Numbered from the stretch's first letter, positions 1 to 9,357 are shown. The stretch is DNA of 64,000 bases from Leptolyngbya sp. PCC 7375 (GCF_000316115.1 NZ_JH993797.1:6297961-6361960), one strand, 5' to 3'. Translations and numbers: made by a program. Notes: generated from the sequence alone by a model not told the origin.

Positions 1-244
1 CTGCAGAGAAGGCAGGTACTGTTGTCGCGGGGATGGTCATAGTTTCACCAGTCTTGGGATTGCGACCTTCCCGCTGTTTGCGATCGCGAGGTTCAAAGCT
101 ACCGAACCCCACTAGGGTCACCTTATCACCGCCGGAAACAGCCTCCATAATGGAATCAATGGTTGCGGATACAACAGCATCTGCAACTTTCTTTGAAACA
201 CCGGCCTTTTCAGCCACAGTATCTAACAGTTCACCTTTGTTCAT
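1..244 (-). CDS. HU-family DNA-binding protein (C-terminus cut by window edge)
   Basis: The minus-strand frame opens at an ATG complementary to 242-244 and runs off the window after 81 residues; family members are about 90-95 residues, so only the last residues are missing. It begins MNKGELLDTVAEKAGVSKK and contains the HU/IHF signature around GFGSFEPRDRKQREGRNPKTG, the base of the DNA-binding arm. HU is a dimeric nucleoid protein that bends DNA non-specifically. The opposite-strand open frame over the same bases is a shadow. Family assignment is secure; which HU paralogue it is cannot be told. Confidence 0.93.
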   Translation of the reverse strand, partial: MNKGELLDTVAEKAGVSKKVADAVVSATIDSIMEAVSGGDKVTLVGFGSFEPRDRKQREGRNPKTGETMTIPATTVPAFSA

Positions 245-388
245 AGCAAGAGAAATCAATACTTCCAGGTATTTTTAGCACAGGTCCAAATCGAACACAA
301 GTACTAAATCAACTAAAACGTCCATGATACAGAGGTTTCCGCATCACGAACGCCTTCGTTTTTTAAACTGAGCCTACATTAGCTCAAA

Positions 389-616
389 TTAAACCGGGGT
401 TTTCTGTAAATCAGGTTTTTCTTCAGGTAATATCGCGCCTTCTACGGGGCAAACCTGCATACAGATACCACAATCAATGCACACATCGAAGTCGATCCAG
501 TACCAGTCAGTCCCTTTCTTATTTTTCTTGGGACCCTCGTGAATACAGGCTACAGGGCAGGCATCAACACAATCAGCAACGCCTTCACAAACGTCAGTAA
601 CAATAGAATGGGCCAC
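389..616 (-). CDS. Bacterial-type ferredoxin, two iron-sulphur clusters
   Basis: A 75-residue electron carrier. Cysteines 46, 49, 52 and 56 form a canonical CxxCxxCxxxCP [4Fe-4S] motif. Cysteines 10, 16, 20 and 24 have the looser N-terminal spacing of the seven-iron/eight-iron ferredoxins, so the first cluster could be [3Fe-4S] or [4Fe-4S]. I place the start at a GTG (complement of 614-616), giving MAHSIVTD, because an AAGGAG ribosome-binding site lies 5 bases upstream and cyanobacterial homologues begin this way; the frame is open further upstream to an ATG at 661. It is soluble and cytoplasmic, with no operon partner visible. The redox partner is unknown. Confidence 0.92.
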   Translation of the reverse strand: MAHSIVTDVCEGVADCVDACPVACIHEGPKKNKKGTDWYWIDFDVCIDCGICMQVCPVEGAILPEEKPDLQKTPV

Positions 617-746
617 GGCGCTCCTTGGAGTAATTGTCCTTAAAAGCGTACATCCATCCAAGCAACAGACTTGAAGGATCTACGGATAAATAGTTACATT
701 TGTTTATCTTAAAGGGCGATTGGACTGAGTGCTGGGTGAGTTAGGG

Positions 747-1955
747 TTACTCGGCCAACTTCTCTACCTTGACATCCCCTTGAGCTGATACCCATGCAAT
801 ATTGGCAACTTTACATTCAGTAGCAAATTGACGTAGCTGATCCTCGGGTAGGGATGGATCCAGGCTCAGCTCTACTCGGGTAAGGGTATCTGTCTGCCGC
901 AGGGTTTGGGCATGGGTAATGGCAGCTGCGGCAGCTGAGTGGTTAATGGGAACCACTAGCCACTCACTCTCGGCCACTACAGCGGGTAAGTGGGGTTGCA
1001 AAATTTGCTGTAGGGTTTCACCATTGAGCACAAAGCCCACACCTGGATAGGACTTGTGGTCAGGGTGGAAGAGGCTCAGTAAGTTATCATAGCGGCCCCC
1101 CTGACCTACCACTTCACAGGTATGCTCGGTGCGGACCACCGCTTCAAATACAACACCTGTGTAGTATTCAAAGGTTTGCATTAGGCTCAGATCGAGCACG
1201 AGCCGAGGCGGATTCTCTAGGGTGTTTTCCAACAGGTCAATCAGATTCTTTAGAGCGCTGACGCTCTGTCGTTGCTGAGCGCTGAGATCAAGCTGGCTAA
1301 CTTTAGTCAGCACTGAACGGGGCTCCCCGCGTAAATCCATGATAGTGAGGGCTAATGCCTTCAGATCATTAGATAGAGATAGGGTTTCTAAGGTGACCCG
1401 GTCTAGATTTGCGATCGCCACCTTCACCTGCTGCCGCACCCCAGGCGGAAACGGTTCTAGCAACGAGCTGGTTAAACTCGCTTCACTTAATAACAAATGC
1501 CAATGCTCCAGCCCTAATGCCTTCAGGCAATCGGCCATAATCAGCAAGACTTCTACATCGGCCAGGGAGCCGCTCGCGCCCAACAACTCTACCCCCGCCT
1601 GGTAAGCCTCGTGCTGCCCGCCCTGGCTACCCGTGGACGACCGTCGAAACACATTGGCATGGTAATAAAGCCGCTGGGGATAGTTACTAATGCGGGTAAC
1701 TGCAGCCCGAGCGATCGACGCTGTTAGCTCAGGTCGCAATCCTAGCCGTTCACCTCGACTGTTGAGCTCGATCACTTCAGACTGTTGAATCGCACCGCCC
1801 GCCATCAGCGTATCCATGCTTTCAACGGTCGACGTAATAATCCGTTGATAGCTCCACCGTTGAAAAACGGCCTCAATGCGATCTTCAATCCAGCGCTTTT
1901 GCGCTACATCTACCGGGAAGAGATCGCGTCCACCCGTGGGGGGTTGGTAGGTCAT
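747..1955 (-). CDS. hisZ: ATP phosphoribosyltransferase regulatory subunit HisZ
   Basis: 402 residues, related to class II histidyl-tRNA synthetases but without their anticodon-binding domain. Class II-like stretches are visible: GLRPELTASIARAAVTR (motif 2 area), RVFRRSSTGSQGGQHEAYQAG in two parts, and the HisS-like GQGGRYDNLLSLF. HisZ has no aminoacylation role; it assembles with the short HisG catalytic subunit to give the active, histidine-sensitive first enzyme of histidine synthesis. hisG is not in the window, which is normal for cyanobacteria with scattered his genes. A true histidyl-tRNA synthetase would be longer. Confidence 0.9.
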   Translation of the reverse strand: MTYQPPTGGRDLFPVDVAQKRWIEDRIEAVFQRWSYQRIITSTVESMDTLMAGGAIQQSEVIELNSRGERLGLRPELTASIARAAVTRISNYPQRLYYHANVFRRSSTGSQGGQHEAYQAGVELLGASGSLADVEVLLIMADCLKALGLEHWHLLLSEASLTSSLLEPFPPGVRQQVKVAIANLDRVTLETLSLSNDLKALALTIMDLRGEPRSVLTKVSQLDLSAQQRQSVSALKNLIDLLENTLENPPRLVLDLSLMQTFEYYTGVVFEAVVRTEHTCEVVGQGGRYDNLLSLFHPDHKSYPGVGFVLNGETLQQILQPHLPAVVAESEWLVVPINHSAAAAAITHAQTLRQTDTLTRVELSLDPSLPEDQLRQFATECKVANIAWVSAQGDVKVEKLAE

Positions 1956-2029
1956 AGCTTTACTAGCTGCGGTTTCTGAGTGCTATACCAGCTTAAAGCT
2001 TTAAGGGGATGACAGACTAGCGCTCCAAA

Positions 2030-3010
2030 CTACTTACGTTTCTTGCCGCCAAACAAACCACCAAACAGGCCACTGCCACCACTGGGCTTTTTAGGTCCCT
2101 TACTGGGGCGCTTACCAGTCGAAGGAGCATCCGGGGGAGGATTGCGCCTATTGTAGGTATCTAACTTCTTTTTCACATCGGCGGCCATCTCGTTATCGGG
2201 CTCTAACTCTAACGCTCGTTTAGTGTGGATACCGGCCATGGTGAGCTGCTTACTACGCATGTACATTCGTCCTAGCTCAGCATGGCATTTGGGATTTTGA
2301 GGATGGGCTTTAACGGCTTCTCGCAACTCAATGATTGCCCTTGAGAAATTTCCCTTATATTCAAACTCCTTCGCCCGGTTGATAAAGCTTTCAATCAGCT
2401 GGGCACGACGCTCACGGGAAGACACCACTGTCACTGTGCCCTCATCGTTGGCAGCCACTCCACCCTCTTGATTGGGGGGCTGAGGGTCTTTACTCGCCTC
2501 AATTTGACCAAGAGCCCCCCCCTGGCGCATTACATAAATAGCGTTGAGTTCGCTAATCTCACCGATGGCATCAACGACATCCCCCAGGGACTCATACTGT
2601 TCAAGAGCCAACGGTTTTAGAGCATTGCTATAGGCATATTCAATATTGTTACTACTGGCAACTTTCTTAAGGTGATCTGTGGAAAGTGCCAGCAAAGACG
2701 GCTGAGATTGAAGCTGCTGCCCCTTGAGTTTCAAACTCACCTTATGTTCTACTGAGGACTTTTCTTGAGTGAGGACCTCATAGGCTGGGTTGACCAGCTT
2801 AGACAACAATTCGCTAGCCTGCTGCTTCTGTTCGTCAGTGGCAGTTCGCAAACTATCGGGGTGTAGCTTACGCGCAATCTTGAGATAACGCTTTCTCACC
2901 TGCTTCGCATCAGCATCTAGAGGCACCCCTAAAATTGCGTGGTGGTCGACTAGATCTAATTTGAATAGTCCGCGGTTTACCTGCATCTTTGCGATCGCTG
3001 TTTGTGACAA
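2030..3010 (-). CDS. J-domain protein with C-terminal TPR-like repeats
   Basis: 326 residues. Residues about 22-60 form a J domain containing the invariant HPD tripeptide (RKLHPDSL), which stimulates DnaK ATPase. Residues about 215-290 contain TPR-like helices (RAKEFEYKGNFSRAIIELRE and AELGRMYMRSKQLTMAGIHT). The tail is basic and Gly/Lys-rich (GGLFGGLFGGKKRK). There is no zinc-finger region, so it is a class III J protein rather than DnaJ proper. It probably recruits DnaK to particular clients; the client is unknown. The gene stands alone. Confidence 0.85.
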   Translation of the reverse strand: MSQTAIAKMQVNRGLFKLDLVDHHAILGVPLDADAKQVRKRYLKIARKLHPDSLRTATDEQKQQASELLSKLVNPAYEVLTQEKSSVEHKVSLKLKGQQLQSQPSLLALSTDHLKKVASSNNIEYAYSNALKPLALEQYESLGDVVDAIGEISELNAIYVMRQGGALGQIEASKDPQPPNQEGGVAANDEGTVTVVSSRERRAQLIESFINRAKEFEYKGNFSRAIIELREAVKAHPQNPKCHAELGRMYMRSKQLTMAGIHTKRALELEPDNEMAADVKKKLDTYNRRNPPPDAPSTGKRPSKGPKKPSGGSGLFGGLFGGKKRK

Positions 3011-3124
3011 CTTATTTTAGTTTATTCGTCTTGGCATTTAATACCTGCAATGAGATTGACGCCAAACATATGCAGATTGTGTCTAGAAAATCTCAGAAAT
3101 ATGAAGATTAGAAATATGAAGGCA

Positions 3125-3958
3125 TTATGCTGGCTTAAACTGCGGCAGTGGTTGTACCTTGGCCAATTCCTGAACAATCGGCTGGTGCAACGGGCCATTG
3201 GTAGCCACCAATCGACCGGAATAAATATCAAAGGAACTGCCATCATAGGCACTTAATTGTCCACCTGCTTCTTCCACTAGGACAGCGCCTGCTGCCAGGT
3301 CCCAGGGAGATAACCCCCGCTCCCAATAGCCATCCAGACACCCACAGGCCACATGGGCCAAATCAATGGATGCCGACCCCCCTCGACGCACACCCTGGGT
3401 GAGATGGGTTAAGTGACAGAATTCAGCATAGTTATTGTCACTAGTTTCTCTACGATCGTAGGCAAATCCTGTCACCAATAAACTGTCTGACAGCTGAGCC
3501 GTCGCCGATACTTGCATGGGCTGACGATTGTGGGTAGCACCCAATCCTTTGGCGGCCCGATAGAGGTCATTCAGAATTGGGTTATACACCACACCCACCG
3601 TGGGCACCCCAGCCACCAGCAAACCAATGGAAACCGCACACAGAGGGTATTGATGGGCATAGTTGGTGGTACCATCTAGCGGATCAATGGCCCAGAGAAA
3701 ACGATTATCACGCTGCCCAAGTTGACCAGACTCTTCGGCCAAAATGGCATGGTCAGGAAAATGACGTTTGATCACGTTCAGTACGTCTACTTCAGACGCC
3801 CGATCTGCTTCAGTCACCAAATCGCCGGACCGTCCTTTTTCTTGGATCGATGACAGATTGCCCCAATATTTCTGCAAAACAGCACCACCAGCCATGGCTG
3901 CTTCGGTGGCGACATCGAGAAAACGCCGCAAGTCTTCGGGGGCAGGGGTAGTGCTCAT
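3125..3958 (-). CDS. Inositol-monophosphatase family phosphatase
   Basis: 277 residues, the usual family length. Metal-binding motifs are intact: GDLVTEADRASE, the EES pair, WAIDPLDGTTNYAHQYP (the DPxDGT signature) and WDLAAGAVLVEEAGG near the C-terminus. The family hydrolyses phosphate monoesters with Mg2+; in cyanobacteria members act on inositol phosphate, histidinol phosphate or other sugar phosphates. The nearby hisZ makes histidinol-phosphatase activity conceivable but proves nothing. Soluble, no signal peptide. Confidence 0.9.
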   Translation of the reverse strand: MSTTPAPEDLRRFLDVATEAAMAGGAVLQKYWGNLSSIQEKGRSGDLVTEADRASEVDVLNVIKRHFPDHAILAEESGQLGQRDNRFLWAIDPLDGTTNYAHQYPLCAVSIGLLVAGVPTVGVVYNPILNDLYRAAKGLGATHNRQPMQVSATAQLSDSLLVTGFAYDRRETSDNNYAEFCHLTHLTQGVRRGGSASIDLAHVACGCLDGYWERGLSPWDLAAGAVLVEEAGGQLSAYDGSSFDIYSGRLVATNGPLHQPIVQELAKVQPLPQFKPA

Positions 3959-4044
3959 GGGTGATTTTAGGAATTATGGGGTCGGGCTCTGATGCTCTAA
4001 TGCGACTCTTGGGAATAAATAAAGATCAGTGATGTCCGTCTTCG

Positions 4045-4413
4045 CTAATCATCGTCTAATGGCAAGCCAACCCGCACCTTACCTTTGCCAAAGTAACGGC
4101 CAAACTGCTGCTCATAGACTTCGTCTTCGTCTTGGGTTTCAACCTCTAGGTCGGTACGAGGATAGCTGACACAGAGAAGGGCATACCCTTTTTCTCGCAA
4201 AGCGGGAGATAGGCCCATGGCTTCTGGCTGATCCACTTCACCGGATAAGATTCGCACCGCACAGGTAGTGCAAGCGCCATTCCGACAGGAAAAGGGAAGA
4301 TCAACCCCCTGATTTTCTGCTGTATGTAAAATGTAGTGATCGTCAGGCACTTGCGCTGTGTAATGGCAATTTTTCTGACGGTGATGGATAGAAATATTGT
4401 GAGTTTGGGTCAT
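4045..4413 (-). CDS. Plant-type [2Fe-2S] ferredoxin with C-terminal extension
   Basis: 122 residues. Cysteines 43, 48, 51 and 81 give the C-x4-C-x2-C-x29-C pattern that binds a [2Fe-2S] cluster (CRNGACTTC and LLCVSYP). The protein is about 20-25 residues longer than photosynthetic PetF and ends in an extra segment rich in acidic residues. It therefore resembles the minor FdC-type ferredoxins more than the main photosynthetic carrier. A likely soluble electron carrier; partner unknown. It lies about 110 bp upstream of the tRNA-Ser gene on the opposite strand. Confidence 0.9.
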   Translation of the reverse strand: MTQTHNISIHHRQKNCHYTAQVPDDHYILHTAENQGVDLPFSCRNGACTTCAVRILSGEVDQPEAMGLSPALREKGYALLCVSYPRTDLEVETQDEDEVYEQQFGRYFGKGKVRVGLPLDDD

Positions 4414-4521
4414 TGAATAAAAAAAGAAGCGGTGCCTTGCAATCGTCCCATGAAATACGTCCCACTTTCTGTTAGTATATTTTGGCTACAAGGAATTAAT
4501 CCTCGTGGCTAAAATATCCCT

Positions 4522-4608
4522 GGAGAGATGGCCGAGTGGTCGAAGGCGCAGCACTGGAAATGCTGTAATGGGGTGACTCATTCGAGGGTTCGAATCCCTC
4601 TCTCTCCG
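4522..4608 (+). tRNA. tRNA-Ser (anticodon GGA)
   Basis: An 87-base type II tRNA. The acceptor stem pairs GGAGAGA with TCTCTCC, followed by G as discriminator. The D-arm is GCCGAGTGGTCGAAGGC, the anticodon loop CTGGAAA gives GGA at 4556-4558, a long variable arm follows, and the T-arm is GAGGGTTCGAATCCCTC. The CCA end is not encoded. It reads UCC/UCU serine codons. It looks intact and is not obviously used as an integration site. Confidence 0.97.
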
Positions 4609-4687
4609 TTGTCTGAATTTAATTCATAGTCAGTTATCTGTAGGCCATTTCTGTAGACAATTGTAGGCAATTACTGTCTGTAAACAA

Positions 4688-6364
4688 TTACTGTCGACTT
4701 AGCCGATCCAACGCTAATGTCATGCCGCCAAGGGTAATAAGAATAATGCCAGGCCACTGAATTATCTGTAGAGAAGGCTGGTTAATGAGCGTGAATATCG
4801 CCAGCAGGGCAGTCACAATCGGGGTAGCCGCAGCGACTAGGGCTGTCCGTAAACCACCCACGAGCCTTAAGCCCGTGTAGTGGAAAAAGTAGCTAACACC
4901 AGCCACCAAGCCTAAGGCCAAACCGCCTAGCACAAACTGACCGGTGAGATCTTGAGTCACGGCCATAGGGCGTATTAATAGAATAATGCTGCTCAGGATA
5001 GCCATGATGCAGTGCTGAATCAGGCCAGCCGAGATGGGATGGCTTTGGCGACTATTCAGACTATTGGTGACTACATACAAAGAAAAAGCGACTGCCGACA
5101 ATAGGGCCGGGCCGGCATTAGCCAGCGCTAAAGGACGCAGAATTAATACCACCCCCATGGCAATTGCCAACATCACCACGCTTCTCAACAGATTGGGACG
5201 ATCGCCATTAAGCCACCACAACAGCGGTACTGCCAAGAGTGGATAGGAAAACAACAGGGGTGCTGCTACTGCTGGCCCCAAGGTCGCCGCTGCTTGAAAC
5301 AAAAAAACTTGGGCAAAAAAGTAAAAGACACCGCCGCCGACCAGGGCAAAAAGTCGTGGCCTTGAGCGGATCGATTGACCAACATCACGCCAAACTGAGC
5401 GATATAGTTGAGGGGCTAACAGGGCCAAAATCGGTATCAAGATGACTAACTGTAGCCATAGCAGGGTGTTGGCATTGAAGAAATTAAAGGTGTCAAGACC
5501 GGTCAACACAAGGTCAAACACATTGGCTCCCAGACTCAGTGCCCCCACTAGCACCGTTATTGCGCTAAAGCCGAGGGTGGCAATCCCACAGAGCACCATG
5601 CCTTTTTTTAAGGTGCGATCGCGCTTTGGTTCATCCACCAAAACGGGAGCGGGGCCAATAGTCTGGCCATCGTAGGATGGCACCACTCGACGGGTAGCAC
5701 CGGCCACCTGATCAAGGCGAGGACGCTCTACATAGGCACGTCCCCCGACAACATCACTGCCATCCCTCAGGGGTCGATTATCTAACCCACTCGGGAGTGT
5801 AGTACCGGCACGGGTTGGCGCTTGCCCCAACTGATAATTGCCCAACTGATCGCTGATACGCGCCACCAGACTCTCTAGAATGACTTCCCCTTGCTGCTCC
5901 ATAGCTTGCATACGTGTCAGCTGCTGAGCAATGGCGCTCTGATAGCTGCTGAGATCTTGCTGTAGCGATCTGACACTGCGATTGAGCGTGTCATCCAAAG
6001 CATGCAGCCAGTCTTGGCTGGGATTGGGTAATTCTGATGAGTTAGTCACATAGGCATGGAGATCATCGCGGAGGTTTTGAGCGAGTACACGAGCCAGGCG
6101 TTTAGCCCAGGCATTTTGCTGAGACAGCTCTCGCTTAGATAGGGCAACCTCCGACTCATTCTTAAGAGATTGATAGTCAATATAAAGCTGGTCGTACTCT
6201 ACACGCAGCGCATCCAGATCGCTCATCAGGCGTTGCTTTTCCGACTGCAAATATTCAATATCTTTAGCCAGCTGATCAGCAAAGTGCCGCTGCAATGCTT
6301 GAAAGTCATCATCCAGTGATTGCATTAGTGGGTCATTCCTGCCCTGGCTATCAGACTCACCCAT
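4688..6364 (-). CDS. EamA/DMT-family transporter with long coiled-coil N-terminal domain
   Basis: 558 residues in two parts. Residues 1 to about 190 are hydrophilic and predicted coiled coil (many Gln, Leu and Glu; DLDALRVEYDQLYIDYQSLK). After a linker rich in Arg/Pro, residues about 255-555 contain around ten hydrophobic segments typical of the drug/metabolite transporter superfamily, with paired EamA halves (for example PLLFSYPLLAVPLLWWLNGD and ATPIVTALLAIFTLI). Ordinary EamA proteins are about 300 residues, so the N-terminal half is an extra cytoplasmic module. Substrate unknown. It stands alone, divergent from the response regulator to its right. Confidence 0.8.
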   Translation of the reverse strand: MGESDSQGRNDPLMQSLDDDFQALQRHFADQLAKDIEYLQSEKQRLMSDLDALRVEYDQLYIDYQSLKNESEVALSKRELSQQNAWAKRLARVLAQNLRDDLHAYVTNSSELPNPSQDWLHALDDTLNRSVRSLQQDLSSYQSAIAQQLTRMQAMEQQGEVILESLVARISDQLGNYQLGQAPTRAGTTLPSGLDNRPLRDGSDVVGGRAYVERPRLDQVAGATRRVVPSYDGQTIGPAPVLVDEPKRDRTLKKGMVLCGIATLGFSAITVLVGALSLGANVFDLVLTGLDTFNFFNANTLLWLQLVILIPILALLAPQLYRSVWRDVGQSIRSRPRLFALVGGGVFYFFAQVFLFQAAATLGPAVAAPLLFSYPLLAVPLLWWLNGDRPNLLRSVVMLAIAMGVVLILRPLALANAGPALLSAVAFSLYVVTNSLNSRQSHPISAGLIQHCIMAILSSIILLIRPMAVTQDLTGQFVLGGLALGLVAGVSYFFHYTGLRLVGGLRTALVAAATPIVTALLAIFTLINQPSLQIIQWPGIILITLGGMTLALDRLSRQ

Positions 6365-6912
6365 GTTGCTCCCTCTTATTTATGCTTCACCGACGACAGG
6401 AACCTTTTATATGCCACCTATATATCACCCCGAGCGAAGCCATACCCTGCTTTATACCCAAGTTTCGTATTGGTGTCGACACTGTACCAGGCAACCAAAG
6501 ATAACGGAACAATCGCTTTAATAAAAACGGCATCCAATCCAAAAAGCATCACAACATCTAAACTTGGGAATACAGGTCCTATTTAACACTTAGAGAATCT
6601 TAATCCTGAGCCATAATCGCAGCACATTCTAGAACTTTTGGGCATCATATTGACCGTAATAGATATGCAATAGCTATGCGTAGCTTAACTAACAATCTAT
6701 AAGGTCATCTTTATTTAGAAGCGTTTATAAGCGCTTCTTTGCCGTGGGTTGATCCAAAACAAGTTTCATTGCAAAAGTTATGGCGTATCTGTAATGCAGG
6801 ACGTGCAATCCAGTTTCGGAGTTGTAGGATTGATAAAATAAAGTTGTGCTATACATGCCCATGGCGTTCGGTTCAAAAGTTTAGCAAGTATTCTGAGGCA
6901 GCTGACATCAGG
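6365..6912. promoter_or_regulatory. 548-bp divergent intergenic region with a 7-bp palindrome
   Basis: Lies between the minus-strand transporter and the plus-strand response regulator, so it should hold both promoters. The one clear element is AGAAGCG (6717-6723) paired with CGCTTCT (6732-6738) across an 8-base loop, followed by a short T run; it could be an operator or a weak terminator. An open frame continues upstream from the regulator through this region, but it has no convincing start and is not counted as coding. Confidence 0.4.
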
Positions 6913-7572
6913 ATGAAAAAAATCCTTATTGTTGATGATGACATTACACTACGGTCTGCGTTGACCCGCTATCTGCGAGAGCGAGGCTTTCAAGTGAGCC
7001 ATGCATCCTCTGGCACGGAAGGACTAGCTTTATTTGAACAAGACCAACCCGACCTCGTTGTCTCAGATGTGATGATGCCTGAGATGGATGGCTATGAGTT
7101 CTGTACCAAGCTCAGGGAAATTCGTTCGGGTCAACTCGTTCCCTTTATTTTCCTATCGGGCCGTGGTGAATTAGATGACCGGATTCAGGGCCACTCCAAA
7201 GGTGCCGATGACTACATTGTTAAGCCTTTCCATCCTAAGGAGCTGATTGCCAAAATTGATGCTCAGCTGGAACGTTCTCGGCGCATGCATGCTGAAATTA
7301 TTCGTCTGGTACAGCAGATGCCAGCGCCAGAGTCAGCTCAACCACCGCCGCCAGAACCTCTGCCGTTAACCCCTGCTGAAGAAAAGGTATTTTGGGAAGT
7401 TATTCAGGGCTTTACCAATAAACAGATCGGTGAACATTTGTTCATCAGCCCCAGGACCGTCCAAACTCACCTGAGTAATATTCTGAGCAAGCTATCGTTG
7501 GAAAATCGCTCCCAGCTGATTCGCTATGCCTTTGAAAATGGCTATCGACCCGTTTCTGGCGAATCCAAATAA
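6913..7572 (+). CDS. NarL/LuxR-type response regulator (Ycf29-like)
   Basis: 219 residues. The receiver domain (1-120) has the acidic pair D8/D9, phospho-acceptor Asp52 in VVSDVMMPEMDG and the conserved Lys in DDYIVKPFHP. After a proline-rich linker (PPPPEPLPLTP) comes a LuxR-type helix-turn-helix at about 155-215 (IQGFTNKQIGEHLFISPRTV). I chose the ATG at 6913 because the receiver domain starts there (MKKILIVDDD); the upstream in-frame codons encode nothing recognisable. The order of domains matches the cyanobacterial/plastid Ycf29 group. No sensor kinase is adjacent. Target genes unknown. Confidence 0.88.
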   Translation: MKKILIVDDDITLRSALTRYLRERGFQVSHASSGTEGLALFEQDQPDLVVSDVMMPEMDGYEFCTKLREIRSGQLVPFIFLSGRGELDDRIQGHSKGADDYIVKPFHPKELIAKIDAQLERSRRMHAEIIRLVQQMPAPESAQPPPPEPLPLTPAEEKVFWEVIQGFTNKQIGEHLFISPRTVQTHLSNILSKLSLENRSQLIRYAFENGYRPVSGESK

Positions 7573-7695
7573 ATAGTTATAACTAACCTGTTTTGTCTTG
7601 TGCTGCTAAGACATTGTGAGGTAGCCTGAGATTTGGCTCATTATAAAAACAACGCTTAAAACAACGCCAGAGTCTGGTGTTGTAGATGCCCCAAC

Positions 7696-8421
7696 ATGAC
7701 TAATGCATCCGCTGATTCTCCAACGGTTCTTCCGATGGACGATGACAAAACGGCTAAGCTTGCCGAACAACTCCGCTCTAATAACTTAAAGCGCCAGTTA
7801 AGTGCCGTCACAGAATTAATCAGTGCTGGTGACTCTGGCGTTGCCGTCCTCATGGGCTTCCTTAAGGAAGTGGACGAACCATCGGTCGCTACTGGTAAAA
7901 CCTATCAGGTACTCAGCACTAGTGATTCCGTGGCAGCCCAAACCTTTTTAGCGGAAACCTATCCCAATGGTGTTGTGCCAGCAATCTCTGATAAGGGGGT
8001 TGACTATCAGCCATTGCAAGCATTATTGATTGCCCAAGAATTTGAAGAAGCAGACCGCTTAACGTTACAAAAGCTCTGTGAACTGGCTGGTCCGGCTGCT
8101 GTGCAGCGGAAGTGGGTTTATTTTACTGAGGTAGATAGCTTTCCTGTCGTTGATCTACGCGCCATTGATCAGCTGTGGCGCGTGTATTCAGAAGATCGGT
8201 TTGGCTTCTCAAAACAACGAGAGTTGTGGCTCGGTCTCAACCAGGATTGGAACCGACTTTGGGAAAAGCTAGCTTGGAAGTCTGACAATATTTGGACTCG
8301 CTATCCGGGTGAGTTTGTCTGGGATTTGTCAGCTCCCGTTGGGCATTTGCCACTTTCTAATCAGCTACGTGGGGTACGTATGATGGAGTTTCTGCTCTCT
8401 CACCCCGCTTGGAACCCATAA
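7696..8421 (+). CDS. gun4: GUN4 domain protein, regulator of magnesium chelatase
   Basis: 241 residues. The N-terminal helical part (about 15-90) resembles a small repeat bundle; the C-terminal part is the GUN4 domain, recognisable from about residue 95 (LQALLIAQEFEEADRLTLQ), FGFSKQRELW, and the closing GHLPLSNQLRGVRMMEFLL. GUN4 binds protoporphyrin IX and Mg-protoporphyrin IX and stimulates magnesium chelatase, the first committed step to chlorophyll. Length and domain order match the cyanobacterial protein. Its 3' end overlaps the convergent HAD gene by 65 bp. Confidence 0.9.
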   Translation: MTNASADSPTVLPMDDDKTAKLAEQLRSNNLKRQLSAVTELISAGDSGVAVLMGFLKEVDEPSVATGKTYQVLSTSDSVAAQTFLAETYPNGVVPAISDKGVDYQPLQALLIAQEFEEADRLTLQKLCELAGPAAVQRKWVYFTEVDSFPVVDLRAIDQLWRVYSEDRFGFSKQRELWLGLNQDWNRLWEKLAWKSDNIWTRYPGEFVWDLSAPVGHLPLSNQLRGVRMMEFLLSHPAWNP

Positions 8422-9073
8422 AGAAGAATCGTCGCTGACTTCTATGGAATTCACCAACTGCTCGATATAGATCCTCTGGGGTATCGATTAGAAACGTAGG
8501 TCCCTGGGCTTCAAGGGCGGTGCGATCGCTAAATCCCCAACTCACAGCCGCCACCGCCACTCCTTGGCAATGGGCGGCTTCAATATCGCGTGTTTCATCA
8601 CCCACGTAGAGGATCTCCTCAGGTGTTAGGCGATGACGACGCATGATACGGCGTAGGCTGCGGGCCTTACCCAGCAGGCCAATGTTGCCATAGACCTGAC
8701 TAAACACCTGGCTTAAACCGTAACGTTCTAAAAATGGTCGAATGGTTGAAGGCGCATTGGAACTGGCAATCAGAATGGTGTGACCATCCCCTTGTAGCGC
8801 CCTTAAGACATCACTCAAATGCTGGAAGATGTGAATCGAGTCAATGTCTTGATTCAGCTCGCGTCTGACCCGACGCATCAGAAACGGCACTTGAAACAGA
8901 GGCACATTGGATTGCGCTAATAGCTCAGCTGTACTCAAGGCACGCAGATATTTCAGTCGCTCCGGTGTCGTTTGCGGATAGCCATAGTGGCTTGCCAAGC
9001 GGTTAGTAATAGTAACGATCGTCTCCAATGTGTCAGCGATCGTACCGTCAAAATCAAAAATGAGAACGGTCAC
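8357..9073 (-). CDS. HAD hydrolase, phosphoglycolate phosphatase-like
   Basis: 238 residues. The catalytic DxDGT motif opens the protein (MTVLIFDFDGTIADTLETI), motif II is LIASSNAPST, and motif IV is ILYVGDETRDIEAA. A helical cap lies between motifs I and II, the arrangement of phosphoglycolate phosphatases, which recycle the oxygenase product of RuBisCO. Other small phosphomonoesters are possible. The last about 20 residues (basic, RSQRRFFFMGSKRG) lie in DNA that also encodes the end of gun4 on the other strand, so the C-terminus is constrained by the overlap. Confidence 0.85.
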   Translation of the reverse strand: MTVLIFDFDGTIADTLETIVTITNRLASHYGYPQTTPERLKYLRALSTAELLAQSNVPLFQVPFLMRRVRRELNQDIDSIHIFQHLSDVLRALQGDGHTILIASSNAPSTIRPFLERYGLSQVFSQVYGNIGLLGKARSLRRIMRRHRLTPEEILYVGDETRDIEAAHCQGVAVAAVSWGFSDRTALEAQGPTFLIDTPEDLYRAVGEFHRSQRRFFFMGSKRGERAETPSYVPHVAD

Positions 9074-9357
9074 GCGTGTGTGGTGTAAAAAACAGTCTTG
9101 AAAGTAGTTAAGGAATAGTGGTGAAGTGGGGCGATCCTATATCTATCTATGCCCAAACCTAGAATATGGCTAAAGAAAATGCTAAGCCAAGATAGATGGC
9201 TATAAATCTTCCATATCCAGGTTGTCCCTTAGCCAGTCGTCACCAGTGTAAATGCTCTACCTATAAACACTGTAGCCTCCGGTAAGCTTTATTGTGGTAA
9301 AAAATTATCCTACTGAGAGCAGTGGTGAGCTGATTTAGCCTCAGCAGGGGACCAGTA

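Noticed and set aside
6739..6912. N-terminal extension of the response regulator
   Set aside because: The receiver domain begins exactly at the ATG at 6913 and the extension has no family similarity.
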